Assembly: GCA_003586115.2 (NCBI GenBank)
Contig: QVOM02000025.1
Location: 81,400,879 to 81,464,878, forward strand
Length of the DNA: 64,000 bases
Direction: 5' to 3'
Source: Salvator merianae
Lineage: Eukaryota; Chordata; Lepidosauria; Squamata; Teiidae
Shown here: positions 53,408 to 64,000 of the stretch, one piece after another
How positions within the stretch are numbered: the stretch's first letter is position 1
Layout: every line of letters starts with the position of its first letter
The notes under the pieces: model-generated
Database searches by the model: none
Seen by the model: only the letters and a program-made list of their open reading frames with translations
Told to the model about the DNA's origin: nothing
Made by a program: the position numbers and the translations under genes

Positions 53408-55315
53408 TAATTGACATTATATCCCAATACATATCTTTGACATTACATTCCAGTTGTACATAATGATGTTACTCTATACAGTTTCATCCCATCCCTCTGT
53501 TCTTATTTTGTGATCAAGCAGGTCACTGAAAGCAGTGGTACCCTACCCCCATCAACCTTCTCTAGCTGTGCTGTTAGATTGTGTTATGCACCATTGTATC
53601 GCTGCTTAGTAGGATCAACTGCTGCAAGTATGGCCGAATGGCATTACACTGTGTGCCATTTTGGCCAGTTACATGGCAGCCGTGCCAGTGAGGGGTGTCA
53701 GATGGACCCTCGATCTGGCACAGCAGGGAGGGGGCACTGCCTAAGCATTTGGAGAGTGCGATATGCTACACCCTCCCCTCCTGTGGCTTCCCACTTCTCT
53801 TTGTGGAGCATGGACTACAGGCATACATGCACACGTAACTCAGTGGTCATAAGTGTCCATCGCTGTACTAGTCTTATTTGGTCTGTAAAAAGGAACTTTC
53901 CTTATATGGTCAATAAAAATGACTTCCCTCATGTAACACAGATTTGTAGAGCATGGTTCTACACGGTCAAGAAACTGCAGCTCTTTTATAATGTGATCCT
54001 TGAAACTTGCCATGACATGATTTGGCCTCTGCAGCCATCGGTGACTTGCATCAGGAGACTCGGTCTATAGTCATGAATGACTTTTGTTGGTGGACTGGTC
54101 CTCTGCAGTTCCCAGAAGCCCTCAGTCCTATATTAATAACAGGGCTATAACTTGAATAAAAGTCAGGACCTTGGAATAAGAAAAAGGGTGGGACCCGAGT
54201 CCCATGGGCTTTGGAGAGCTGAAGGAAATGAATGGAAATGACAGGGGAGAAGTTTGTTTTGACCGCTGTGTGGGAATAAAGAGATAAGCTTTTGCAAAAA
54301 GTGCACTGAATAAATGGCTAGCTTGGCCCAAATGACAGGGACATTATTATTTATAATTTTATTTGGATCACACCCAAAGCAAATATATATCTTCCAACAT
54401 ATACAGTCATATAATACAAAGATATTCCCAAACATAAACTGTAAATACTATATCAAGACAACTTCTAACTGCCTCCTTCCGATGTTTCTCTTATCCATAT
54501 CTTGCATATAATTTGTCAAAGCAGGCCCACCTCTGGTGATAATTTAGCCGGGGGGGGGGGGATAGGAAAGAGAGAAGAATGGTGTTAATTCATCTAACAC
54601 TATTCCTAATTAGCTGCAACAGCAGTTTCACTTTTTAATGGCAAAAGCCTTGCATATCCCTGCTAACCATTTCAGGCAGCCATTCAAATGAGTACTTTGG
54701 ATTTGCTACAATCAAATGGACAACATTTCAAATGTCCTTCTTTCCAACAGAAAGAGCGACTACAGGCATAATAAATGATTCTCTCACAACAACCCAAAAT
54801 GCACAGAAGAAGTAAAAGTTTCCCATGTGACTGGCAGGCTACTTCTGGAATTACCATCTCCAGTTTGGGCTGCTATTTATAAACCGAAGCCAGGCTGTGC
54901 TAACCGGAGCTAACAAAATTGTAGCAGCACAATTCCGCCAGAAGTCAGCTGCCGTCCTTTAGCAGGCCCCGAAGGGAAAGAAAAGGGCAGAGACGTCTTC
55001 CAGCTGAGAGAGAAATAATATTTTCTACTCCCTATGGCCTTAAGGCTCCCCACAGCTTAGATTCAAGGCAGGAACGCCACACTCAAGAAAGGCCCCCCCC
55101 CCCCAAATATATTTCCAATATTAGCTTGACATCCACTTTCAGCTCTGATATACATTTACACAAAGCAACAGATGCCAACTTCAATCTCATTAGAAGCAAC
55201 CACAAATGTTGTATGATGTTTCAACCTTCAGTATTCTGGTCTCAGCTCCACTTGACTAAGAACATGCATTGAAGTCAATCTGTATATAAATCTACATAAG
55301 ATGGCAGCACTTCAT

Positions 55316-55760
55316 TTTATTTAAATAATTGATTATTTCTACAAAGAGCAAAATGATTACATAAAGAGAAACAAACTAAACTCTAAGAGAGAAAAAGGGA
55401 GAAAGAAAATTAAAGTAACAATGAGGATAAAAAAACTACCCAGTATATTTAGATAAACAAATGAAAGTAAACATCCACAAATGCATATATGAGAGTTAAT
55501 CATAATTCTAAAAAAGCCGACAATATTTTCATAAACAAATCCAAATGCAATTGATGGTAGCATGTCAAACGTTCAAATGAAAATAATTATAACAAGTCCA
55601 ATCCATTGTTCTATGTGAGGATGCACATTTGATCATCCAATATTGAAATATTAATATCTTGGCAGTTATAAAGGTTCAAAGTCTCTATTTCTGCTTTATA
55701 GTAGTTAGATGCCATGATAATATGTATATAATTAAACAAAACATGGATGTCTGACAAGAT
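55316..55760 (-). repeat. A/T-rich segment, possible LINE 3' end
   Basis: The block begins with CATTTTATTTAAATAATTGA and is nearly free of G+C, with A-rich stretches on the plus strand. It resembles the untranslated end of an inverted L1-like element, but no family-specific motif was recognised. Confidence 0.3.
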
Positions 55761-55812
55761 TAATGACTGCCCTTAAATCAAAGTCTACAGTGCTTTATTA
55801 TTTTAGCTACCA

Positions 55813-55924
55813 AGGCCCTTTCTGCACTGGGCTTTATTCCAGATTATATCCTGTACTCTGCACTAGCATGTGGATGGCATGTTCCTGGATGCAGTCCAGA
55901 ATAAGGCCCAATGCTGAAAGAGCA
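55813..55924. mobile_element. deleted copy of the TTCTGCACT hairpin MITE
   Basis: AGGCCCTTTCTGCACTGGGC, then TTATTCCAGATTATATCC. After an internal deletion the second arm follows: CACTAGCATGTGGATGGC, CAGAATAAGGCCCAATGCTG and a mutated end. Confidence 0.7.
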
Positions 55925-56126
55925 CTGGAGAACACATAAACAGCCCAATAAAATCCTGCCCCTTTCCACTCACAGGACCGTGCCTGTCTGCCTGATAAAA
56001 TTTCAACTCATCAAAGACGAGTATGTAAGTGAATACAGTACTTAACAGCCATTAATATCTGTTCACTGATTCAGGCTAACAGAGAGATGTTAACTGCTCC
56101 TCCCCAGTAGAACAGATTCCCCTGCT

Positions 56127-56478
56127 GACTTGTCAGCCTGAGCACAAAATTGTGCTCCACAGCTGCACTGGGAGCAGCTCGACTGCTCCTAGTACACTGC
56201 GTTCACACCCACTTCCGGGTGTGAATGCAGAGCGACACAGCATGGCGTGGCTGAGCCTGTATGGTCATGCAGCGCTGCCAGTCACCATGGCAGCAGCCAG
56301 AAGTTTCCCAGCTGCTGTCATGGCGCAGAATACCAGCATTTGCATTGCAAATGATGGCATCCTGCTGCCAGTCCATTCTACGGCCTCAAAGTGTGCCTTG
56401 GTTGCCATACTGCAAGGTCTGTTCCATCACAGAACGGGATAATTACCCTGTTTTACGGTGGAAAGTGTGAACAGGCCC
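56127..56478. mobile_element. GTGTGAACAGGCC hairpin element
   Basis: The right end GAAAGTGTGAACAGGCCC is clear and the ATAATTACCCTGTTTTACGG block precedes it. The left part has GCACAAAATTGTGCTCCACA. Compared with 47780-48093 the left terminus is missing. Confidence 0.55.
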
Positions 56479-56779
56479 AAGTGTACTGAGTACTGTTCTC
56501 AGTGGTACTATTCTAAAAACTCAAGGCAACTCCACAACATAAAGGGTAGCAAGTGTGGAACTTGCTAGTAGCAAGTGGGGGAAGCATGCATCTACTTACC
56601 GAGGAAAGATATTGCTATGGTTGCAAGTATTTTCACCTGCTATGTTGGGTTGCTGGAATTCTCCAAGCTGAGATATCTATTTGCATACATTTCCATTTGC
56701 TTAGCGTTGAAGATATTACCTAATCAGATAGCAAAATGCCTGCAAATAGAAAACTTAGCTAGGACAGCTCTGGCAAACC

Positions 56780-57360
56780 AGCAGAGGGAGGACATTCAGA
56801 AAATGGAAGAAAGGAGGACTAGCAGTTACCAAGGAAGTGACAGCCTCTTCAGCCTTGAAGGACAGAATTTAAGAGGGGACCTGATTGAAGTATATAAATC
56901 ATGCAAGGTGTGGAAAAGGTGGATAGAGAAAAATTCTTTTCTCTGTCGTCCAACATTAGAATCAGGGGGCACTCCATGAAGCTGATAGGTAGGGAGGGTG
57001 AGGACCGACAAGGGGAAGTATTTTTTCACCCAGAGGATCATCGGTCTATGGAATTTACTACGGGAACATGTGGTGACAGCAATCAGCCTGGATAGCTTTA
57101 AGAACAGACTGGACAGATTCTTGGAGGTCAGGTGTATCAATGGCTACTAGAATGGACACCTAGGTACTGCCTCCAGGGTGGAGAAACAGGCAGGATGCCT
57201 CTAAAGGACATTTGCAGCAAGTTGAGAGCAGGTGAAGGTTTTGCCTTTGTCTTCTGCTTGAGAATGCCCAGAAGCAGTTGGTGGGCCACTGTGTGAAACA
57301 GGATGCTGGACTAGATGCGCTGAGGCCTGATCCAGCAAGGCTCCTCTTACGTTCTTATGA
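56780..57360 (+). mobile_element. CR1 3' region, longest plus-strand copy
   Basis: From about a GACATTCAGAAAATGGAAGA stretch through CCTGATTGAAGTATATAAAT, GGTGTGGAAAAGGTGGATAG, CATGAAGCTGATAGGTAGGG, GGAAGTATTTTTTCACCCAG and GATAGCTTTAAGAACAGACT to the terminus CTTACGTTCTTATGA. No coding frame survives. Confidence 0.88.
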
Positions 57361-57871
57361 TAGCTCAGATACACAAAACTGACACAAGAGATGTTCACTC
57401 ACAAAGTTATTTTGCGGGCTGTGAGGCGTTTCATTTTTGCTTTCTCTTAAGACAGCCATGCTGGATTTACACATTTGCCAAACGACTACCACGTTTGCTA
57501 GTTCCCTCTCCAGATTATACTAATTTTAAAAGGTACCACATAGACAAAGTTTACCAAGCCAGCCAGTAAGCACACTATGAAAAGCTAACAGAGCAGGATC
57601 CTGATCAGATTTCTTCCCTTCCCTCTAAGGAAATTATTCTTCCTCCCAGCTTCCCGCTGCCAAGCAAAGCTTAGAGGTTGTAAGCTTAGTTCTCTGCTTA
57701 AGACTTGCAAATTACAGAAAACCTGTTACAATAATTTATTCACTGATGGCAATGCCAAGATCCAATTGCAGATGGTGGGAAAAGAACCAGGGGACCCTAA
57801 AGCTCATTAAAGTCTCTACCTGTAATTGAGAGAATCATTCTTGCTACGATGCATCTGAATTCAGAGAAGTG

Positions 57872-58062
57872 TGAACATAAGAGGAGCCCTGCTGGATCAG
57901 GCCACCGCCCATCTAGTCCAGCATCCTGACTCACACAGTGGCCCACCAATGGCTTCTGTTCTGGGCATTCTGAAGCAGCATAAAAAGGCAAAACCTTCAC
58001 TTGTTCTCGACTCCGTACAAATGAGTTTTACAGACATCCTACTTGTCTCTCCAACTTGAAGG
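57872..58062 (-). mobile_element. CR1 3' end, inverted
   Basis: GAACATAAGAGGAGCCCTGC and TCAGGCCACCGCCCATCTAG open the reversed tail. It ends near TCTCCAACTTGAAGGCAGTG. Confidence 0.83.
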
Positions 58063-59984
58063 CAGTGCTTGCTTTTTAAAAAGATTTAAATATGAAAGTT
58101 GCCCTTCCATGCAAAACACTGCTAAGGATAAATGTTCAGAAAAAGCAGTTTGTGAGGGCACTGTTTTTTGCCAGCTTAAATTGTGCAAGCTGTCTTTCGG
58201 ATAAACCAAGTATGCATGTACAACAACAGCTTTGCCTAGATTTGCATTTCTGTTGATGACTGCATTTTTAAACGGAGAATGGGTTGTATAGTTATGTTAA
58301 TTATTTGAAAAATGCACAATGATTCATACTTCTAGTTTCTGAGTGGGGAACAGTAAGCATGATTTGGGATAACAACAAGCATGCAAGCCACAAGAATTAT
58401 TTGCATTCCCTTTATGAAAACTCACTTGTCCACTTGGGAGGATTGTCCCATGGCCACTGCAGGCCATTGTGTGTAGACCAGCAGTCCAACAGATTTCTCC
58501 ATACCTATTTGTCACTTGGAGTGAAAAAATGCAGTGGAAAGGAAATGCAAAGTGTGGAAGAAATTCATGTAATGTACTGGATGCACATCAGAGGCTAGGC
58601 ACAGAAGATAAACAAGCATTTTGATCTCCACATGGGGAAAAAAAAACCTGAAGGGTTTCTTGGCCAAGCTAAAATGCTCTTGGTGACTTGTCAGAAGCTA
58701 AAATTGTGAGGAAACCAAACCAAAAATCAAAACCACAAGCTTAAAAGTCCTTTCTTTCCCTCTGAAGAATCTTATAACAGCCCACTGCACTGCTTTGTCA
58801 TTAGCATATGTTATTTTTGCATGTTTTTAAAATATATGTGACAATACAGCCCTGCTCTCTACAGTGAGAACAAACACGGATCCTCAAGGCAAACTGTTTG
58901 GCTAAAAAGGTCAGTTTGAACTCCAAGCTGTAAGAGCGCCACTGCTGCCAAGAAACGACATAAAAGGCCATTTCCCTTCCTTAAGGTTTTCTTCCAAACC
59001 GCGAACATTTCTATTTGGAGTAGAAGTGACTAATGCGTATACCAGTTCTCATGTCACAAATTGCTAACTAGCAGAAAGCTGGCTTTTTTTTCCTAGTGGA
59101 GAAGGAGTGGGAACGGGGGGGAAGATAAGAACCATGTGTGTGCATTCCTGCGAGTCTTGTAAAGCTAGCAAAAAGGGTGGGGGGAGAGACAGGGAAAGAG
59201 CACAGGAACGAAAGAGCACACACATAATGTGACAAACAAGTATGAAGAATTTCCAAAGGCAAAGCCCAATCAAAAACAGATGCTCTTCCCTCTTTGCAGG
59301 CTCCGTCTTGGGCTGCCAGTCTGAAACGCTGCATTTAAGCCGATAAGGCAGAGTGTAAATCAGTCATTTTCAAGTCTCCTTGTAGAAATGCCAATTACCC
59401 TTGCTATTCAGACACACACTCACACTGCTGTTGGCTTTGGGGAGCTAAAGTAATGCGACTGTTATGGAGCCAAAGGGTAGTAAAGGAAGTCAGGAACACG
59501 GCCCCTTTGAGTCACAGTTCTTTGTGTACCTCTTGGCCTACATTGCCCAGTTACTTCCTGCTTGGAATAAGAGAATTTCAGCCAAGAATTTTAAGGGCAA
59601 AGAACATCACTGTTCCTTGCATTCTTGTTGGCAAAGTTAAACCAGTTTAACTAAAGAGGGCCTTCAGGCAAAAGTACAGTCTAAAGTGAAAATCTAATTT
59701 GAAGCCCTAATTTGCTATCAGAATACCCACCTAAGTACTGCCTGAGAACTCTAGCTCTTTCGTGCTACCCAAAGGGTGCCAAAGTTGCTTGGAAATGAAA
59801 TGATCATTTTAAAAATCTGTTTTAGAAAGTACAGAAGATAGACAAGAAAGCCGTAGCCTTTAGTACCCTCAATAGCACAACCATACAGACCTGTCCGCAC
59901 ATTAGTATCTGCAGAGAGGCCTCCTTGGCAGTATCACCATCTTCAGAACCCAAAGGGGTTGGGCTCTAAAAGGGTCTTCTCTGT

Positions 59985-60185
59985 GATGGCCCCCAGGCTG
60001 TGAAATGACGTGTCATCAATTCAGGCCCTTGGTGAAGATGCACCTCCTTGCTTGCACCTAGTTCCCCTCCTCTTCTGGGTACTGTACTGTACTGTTTTTA
60101 ATTGCTTTAATTGCTTTCAGTTTGTTTTCATGTATTTTGTTTATTGCTGAGACCTTAGGGTGTTGAGTGTAAATAATAAATAAAT
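59985..60185 (+). repeat. L2-type LINE 3' end
   Basis: GATGGCCCCCAGGCTGTGAA, GAAGATGCACCTCCTTGCTT, CCTTAGGGTGTTGAGTGTAA and AATAAATAAATG form the L2 terminus. Confidence 0.65.
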
Positions 60186-60659
60186 GAAACAAACCCCCAT
60201 TTTAGAAACCAACAGCATTCAGAAAAGCATCAGTCAGTCAGTTGGCTTCTTAGGAAAAGAAGAGGGAAATAATTAAGGCACCTCTGAAAGTTCTGAGAGC
60301 ACAGACAGAAAGGAAAGTGGTTCTATATCCCTAGATTTCCCAGCTAAAGCCAAAGAATGCTCCAGTTTAAAATGCAAGTGAAGAATTTAGGTGCAGCCAA
60401 GTCAGGGGAGAGACATGAACCTAGCTACTTTACAGTTCCTCTCACCAGACATCTTCTACTCTTTTTAAAAAAAAACACAAGGGAGTCTTGAATCTCCTTG
60501 AAAAACGTCAAATGGGAAGTCTGGGCTCCCTTTGACCCTAACCATCTCACAACCTCTGATTGTTTATTGCTACTCTATCAAGTGCAGCTCCCGTGCTATA
60601 TAGCACCTTCTGAACAATGAAAGGTTAAGCTCAGACCTCATTTAATTCCACCTTTCCTC

Positions 60660-61442
60660 CAAAGAATCCAAAGCACATGGATTACTCTGGCCAGAGCATC
60701 TCTGTCCAAAAAGCACCGTAGCTGGAGAACCAGCCGTAGTGGAAGCAGATGCTCCTGGCCACCGCTTTCACCTGAGCTTCAGGCATCAGCACAAAGTCCA
60801 AAAGCACCCCTAGATTCTGCACCGATCCCTTCCAGGGCTATGCAACCCCATCACGGACAGGATGCCTCCCTACTTCATGGACTCAAGACCCTCTGATACA
60901 CAGCACCTCTGTCTTGGTTGAATTCAGCTTCAATTTATTGGTTCCATCCAGTCCACATCAACCACCACTCCTGATTCAGATGGCATAGAAAGACAGAACT
61001 GGGTGTCATCTGCATTTTGTTGGCACCTCACTCCAAATCTCCTGATGACCTTTCCCAGCAGCTTTATATAGATAAGAACAGGGGAGACATGACAGATCCC
61101 TGTGGAACCCCACCAATTAATTCCCAGAGTATCAAGCAAGAATCTCCCACAACCACTCTCTGGTATCAGCCTTGAAGACAGGAGTGAAACCGTTGCAATG
61201 CGGTACCTCCAGCTCCCAAACTCCATAGCCTTTCCGGATGGATACAATGACATCAAAAGCCACTAAGAGATCCAGAAGAACCAGCAGGACAGCCCTGTCT
61301 TTCTCCTGCAGAGGATCAGCAACCAGGGCTACCAAGGCAGACTGAAATGGGTCTAAATTTTCAGCTTCCTTCAAGTATGCCTGCAGGTGTGTAGCTACAA
61401 CTTCCTCCAACATCTTGTCCCAAAAGGGTATTTTAGCCACTA
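60660..61442 (-). pseudogene. L2-type LINE reverse-transcriptase relic
   Basis: The minus strand encodes pieces of a non-LTR reverse transcriptase in more than one frame. 61440-61132 has DKMLEEVVATHLQAYL, a DPLQEKDRAVLLVLLDLLVA segment (motif A region, ending AFD) and GYGVWELEVPHCNGF. 61256-60930 has ICHVSPVLIYIKLLGKVIRR and QNADDTQF, where the catalytic Y-A-D-D box reads N-A-D-D. Further 3' text (60930-60660) is non-coding L2 tail. Frame changes and the altered box show it is dead. Such fragments are old retrotransposon copies and not host genes. Confidence 0.8.
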
Positions 61443-61724
61443 GGCGATAACAATTTAAATCTACTTGAGGAGCATACCACTAATCGCAATTATGTGTGTG
61501 AACATTAGAGAGGCAGGGTCCCTTCTGAGAGGGTTATGAAAAATGTCATTTTGAATGCTTTATGAGGCATTCGAAATGGCCAGTCGTCTCCTACATTATT
61601 TACTGTTGAGAGGCCAGTGGGGCCTGGTGGAAACCCCAGCAGGTTTGAAGTCACATCAGCCACGTGACTACACCATTGTACTCCCCAATGCAGCAATGTG
61701 AAGTCCTGTGACTCAAGGCTTCAA

Positions 61725-62085
61725 TAAGAAGACTGAGACGAGACATGATAGCTGTTTTCAGGTATCTGAAGGGCTGTCACAGTGCAGAGGGATTGGCCCT
61801 GTTCTCACTTAAACAAGAAGGAAGGACTAGAAACAAAGGGATGAAACTTCAAGGGAGTAGATACAGGTTAGATACGAGAAAAAACTTTCTGACAGTAAGG
61901 GCGATCAGTCAATGGTACAGGTGGCCACAAGAGGTGGTGAGCTCTCCTTCGCTGGAGGTCTTCAAGCAAAGACTGGACAGATATCTGTCTGGGATGGTTT
62001 AGTGAAACCTGCCTTGAACAGGGGGTTGGATTCGATGACCCTGGAGGTCCCTTCCAACTCTATGATTCCATGAAGGCTGAAAGGG
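61725..62085 (+). mobile_element. CR1 3' end, second subfamily
   Basis: GACATGATAGCTGTTTTCAG, GGTATCTGAAGGGCTGTCAC, GGAGGTCTTCAAGCAAAGAC and GGGGGTTGGATTCGATGACC lead to the terminus CTCTATGATTCCATGAA. The ATTCYATG end differs from the TTCTTATG end of the other copies. An 85-residue open frame inside it is incidental. Confidence 0.88.
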
Positions 62086-62094
62086 GCAGCCAAA

Positions 62095-62335
62095 AGCAAG
62101 GGTTTTTGTTGGGTATCATCAACTCCTGTTGAGTGCATGGACACCTCTATGCAGTTTTCTTGGCAGAGATACAGAAGTGGTTTGCTATTGCCTACTTCTG
62201 GGGAGAGGCTGGAGACAGAACTAGCAACCCTCTGCCTTCTAGGCAGTTTACAGCCACTTCCTAACCAAGGAGTAGCTGAGGTAAATGCTCTCCTTGTTCT
62301 AAGGACCAAGTCCGTTAGGTGCTGCAGCTAGCAAA
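62095..62335. repeat. uncertain SINE/LINE-like repeat
   Basis: GAAGTGGTTTGCTATTGCCT followed by a CTTCTGGGGAGAGGCTGG stretch is a common amniote dispersed motif. Limits and class cannot be fixed from the text. Confidence 0.35.
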
Positions 62336-62864
62336 CCTGACCCTCATGTAAGTGGGGCGTGGCTGTTTTGAATGCCTTCTAAAGCAATTGTAACACTGAG
62401 ACCTTCGAGTATAGGATGGGATACAAATATATATAAATAAATATTTACATGAAAAGCCTTCCTTGACTGAAGACAGGCAACTAATGTTCATCCTGGGCAA
62501 GTGGCTATTTAAAAGGTTTGCTGTAACCACAAAGGCCTATTAAACTGACAAGCAATCTGTCATCTTCAGCTAAAATCTATAATTGGGCACCAAATTGTGT
62601 TTAATCTTATGATGCCAAAATGCTTTGCCTTTTCAGGCAGAGAACAAAATATATCAACTATGCCATAGACAGCTCTCCCAGCCGTTGGGTTTTCCTCTCC
62701 CTCACCCTGGAGACATAATTAGAAAGGCTTAAGTAGTTTGCAGAGGGTAAAGTGATGAGATCAATTCACAAGGGCACCTCCCTTCTCTCTCTTATCACGG
62801 TAGCGATAGATGATGAAAGGTGTTTACGGCTGCATTCACACATATGAAAAAAGTGGGTCAAAAA

Positions 62865-63185
62865 TGGTTTAGAGGCGGCAAAGTGTGGTCTTTGTGTTCT
62901 CATCCCATCTTTAATCCACCTTTTCTAGCCTAGAGTATTCATGAGAGGGGGAGGGACAGACTGGCATGTGAACAATCCCACCTGTCACCCAACTCTAAGG
63001 TTGTGTTCACACATAGTCCCCCCCCCCAGAAAAGGGCAGCTCAAAAGTGGCTCACACAGAGGCAGTAGAATGTGGCCCCTCCTGTTTCCATCCCATCTCT
63101 AATCCACCTTATCTAGCCTAGAATGCTCATGAGTGAGGGAGGGAGCAATCCCAGCTATGAACTATCTCCAAACCACTTCAGAGGT
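62865..63185. repeat. tandem two-unit repeat, hairpin-element derived
   Basis: The block CATCCCATCTTTAATCCACC / CATCCCATCTCTAATCCACC and CTAGCCTAGAGTATTCATGAG / CTAGCCTAGAATGCTCATGAG occurs twice about 184 bp apart. The same AATCCACCTT/CTAGCCTAGA theme, in reverse, forms the units at 27325-27612. Confidence 0.6.
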
Positions 63186-63218
63186 GCTTTTTTGTTACAT
63201 CATCTGAACACAGCCTAT

Positions 63219-63352
63219 GGGCCTTTCTGCACTGGGTCTTATTCCAGATTATATTTTGGAATAGGGGCCTGCTGCCCAGATGCTAATGCAGACTACAGCA
63301 GATCCCTCTTCTGGGATATAATCCAGACTATGTCCCAGTGCTGAAAGGACCT
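63219..63352. mobile_element. TTCTGCACT hairpin MITE, deleted
   Basis: GGGCCTTTCTGCACTGGGTC and the right end CCCAGTGCTGAAAGGACC are inverted. TTATTCCAGATTATATTTTG pairs with GATATAATCCAGACTATG. Confidence 0.72.
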
Positions 63353-64000
63353 AAGTATGTAGGAACTCTACCAGTCATCAATAACAGAAAAACAAAAAAG
63401 AAGAAAAATGAACAGAAAATTAACATTCTTTCATAGAACACAGAGATAGGAATGTTCTCACAATTCCCTCACAATCTGCACCCAAAGGGGAACAGACCAT
63501 AGATATATTAGATTATGCTCTTTTTAAGTATCTCACTGCTATTTTAGACCACAAACAAGATTCCAGAAGTGGCTAAGTAGAAGCCCATGAGACACTCCAG
63601 AGTGTTAGATAACTCACAACGGAATAAAGCTATTAATTAGACATTTGCAGCAGAGGCAAAACTGATTTTTTTTGCCAGAGGAGGACAGAAGGAACCACAT
63701 CAAACTGCAAATTGCAAAGGTTGAAAATCAGAGTTTTATGTTCCTCATATATAATATATATGGGATCCTTCAGACCTTGAATGCAGAAAACTAACAGAGT
63801 TGGTTAGGGTTGGATTTTCTCTCACTACAGTATTATACTTGCATGGGAATTCTTTCTGAATTTTAAAGGCCACTCAACAGAATTTAAATTTAACTGCCTC
63901 ATCAAGGGCTGAATCCATGCAGATGCCATAAAGCACCTCCCAGCTGGCTCAGAACCAGGGCATCCAAATATCTGGACACATCTGAAGTGGTCCATTTTTG

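Larger units (their letters stand above)
53049..64000 (-). other. SEPTIN11: intron 1, partial (at least 10.9 kb)
   Basis: Upstream of the first visible exon in gene orientation. Repeats are listed separately; 53410-55315, 57365-57870, 58065-59980 and 63355-64000 hold no feature I can name. There is no CpG island and no ATG-bearing first exon, so the promoter lies outside. Confidence 0.75.

Noticed and set aside
53510..54070. 186-residue open frame on the plus strand, the longest in the window
   Set aside because: It lies in intron 1, shows no domain, has Cys/Trp/His-rich composition typical of random translation, and has no splice or promoter context. Length alone is not evidence in 64 kb.
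61745..62002. 85-residue frame with a basic, plausible-looking sequence
   Set aside because: It is the translated CR1 3' untranslated region; the same text recurs in other CR1 copies with stops.

Overview
The window is nuclear DNA from a vertebrate, most probably a squamate reptile (lizard, gecko or snake). The repeat mix supports this: CR1 LINE tails ending in (TTCTTATG)n or an ATTCTATG-like motif, L2-type LINE remnants, tRNA-derived SINEs, old MIR-like pieces, and many short hAT-type and palindromic non-autonomous DNA transposons. The species is inferred from repeats only.

One protein-coding gene is supported: SEPTIN11, on the minus strand. Eight consecutive coding exons run from 53048 down to the stop codon at 8651. 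All are flanked by AG acceptors and GT donors, the reading frame is kept across every junction, and they join into 1251 nt (416 residues plus stop). The visible protein starts just after the expected short first coding exon and contains the whole septin GTPase core, the septin unique element and the C-terminal coiled coil. The first coding exon (about 9 residues), the promoter and the CpG island are not in the window and should lie beyond 64000. Lower coordinates (1-8650) hold 3' UTR and downstream sequence.

Layout: 1-8650, 3' UTR/downstream with CR1 and DNA-transposon remnants; 8651-10916, the two coiled-coil exons; 10917-17355, an intron rich in hAT and hairpin elements; 17356-18946, two exons for the septin unique element and the end of the GTPase domain; 18947-24811, intron; 24812-24973, G4 exon; 24974-33560, intron with an L2 element split by a hAT insertion; 33561-33747, exon; 33748-41817, intron with an L2 copy and a CpG-rich 350-bp inverted repeat; 41818-42013, P-loop/G3 exon; 42014-52933, intron with a 101-bp minisatellite and a SINE; 52934-53048, first visible exon; 53049-64000, part of intron 1 with CR1 copies and an L2 reverse-transcriptase relic.

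I found no new multi-gene system. The strongest non-genic observations are five short hAT-type elements with perfect or near-perfect 8-bp target-site duplications, several families of long hairpin elements that share TTCTGCAC-type ends, and a splice-donor-like sequence that overlaps the SEPTIN11 stop codon and may mark an alternative C-terminus.
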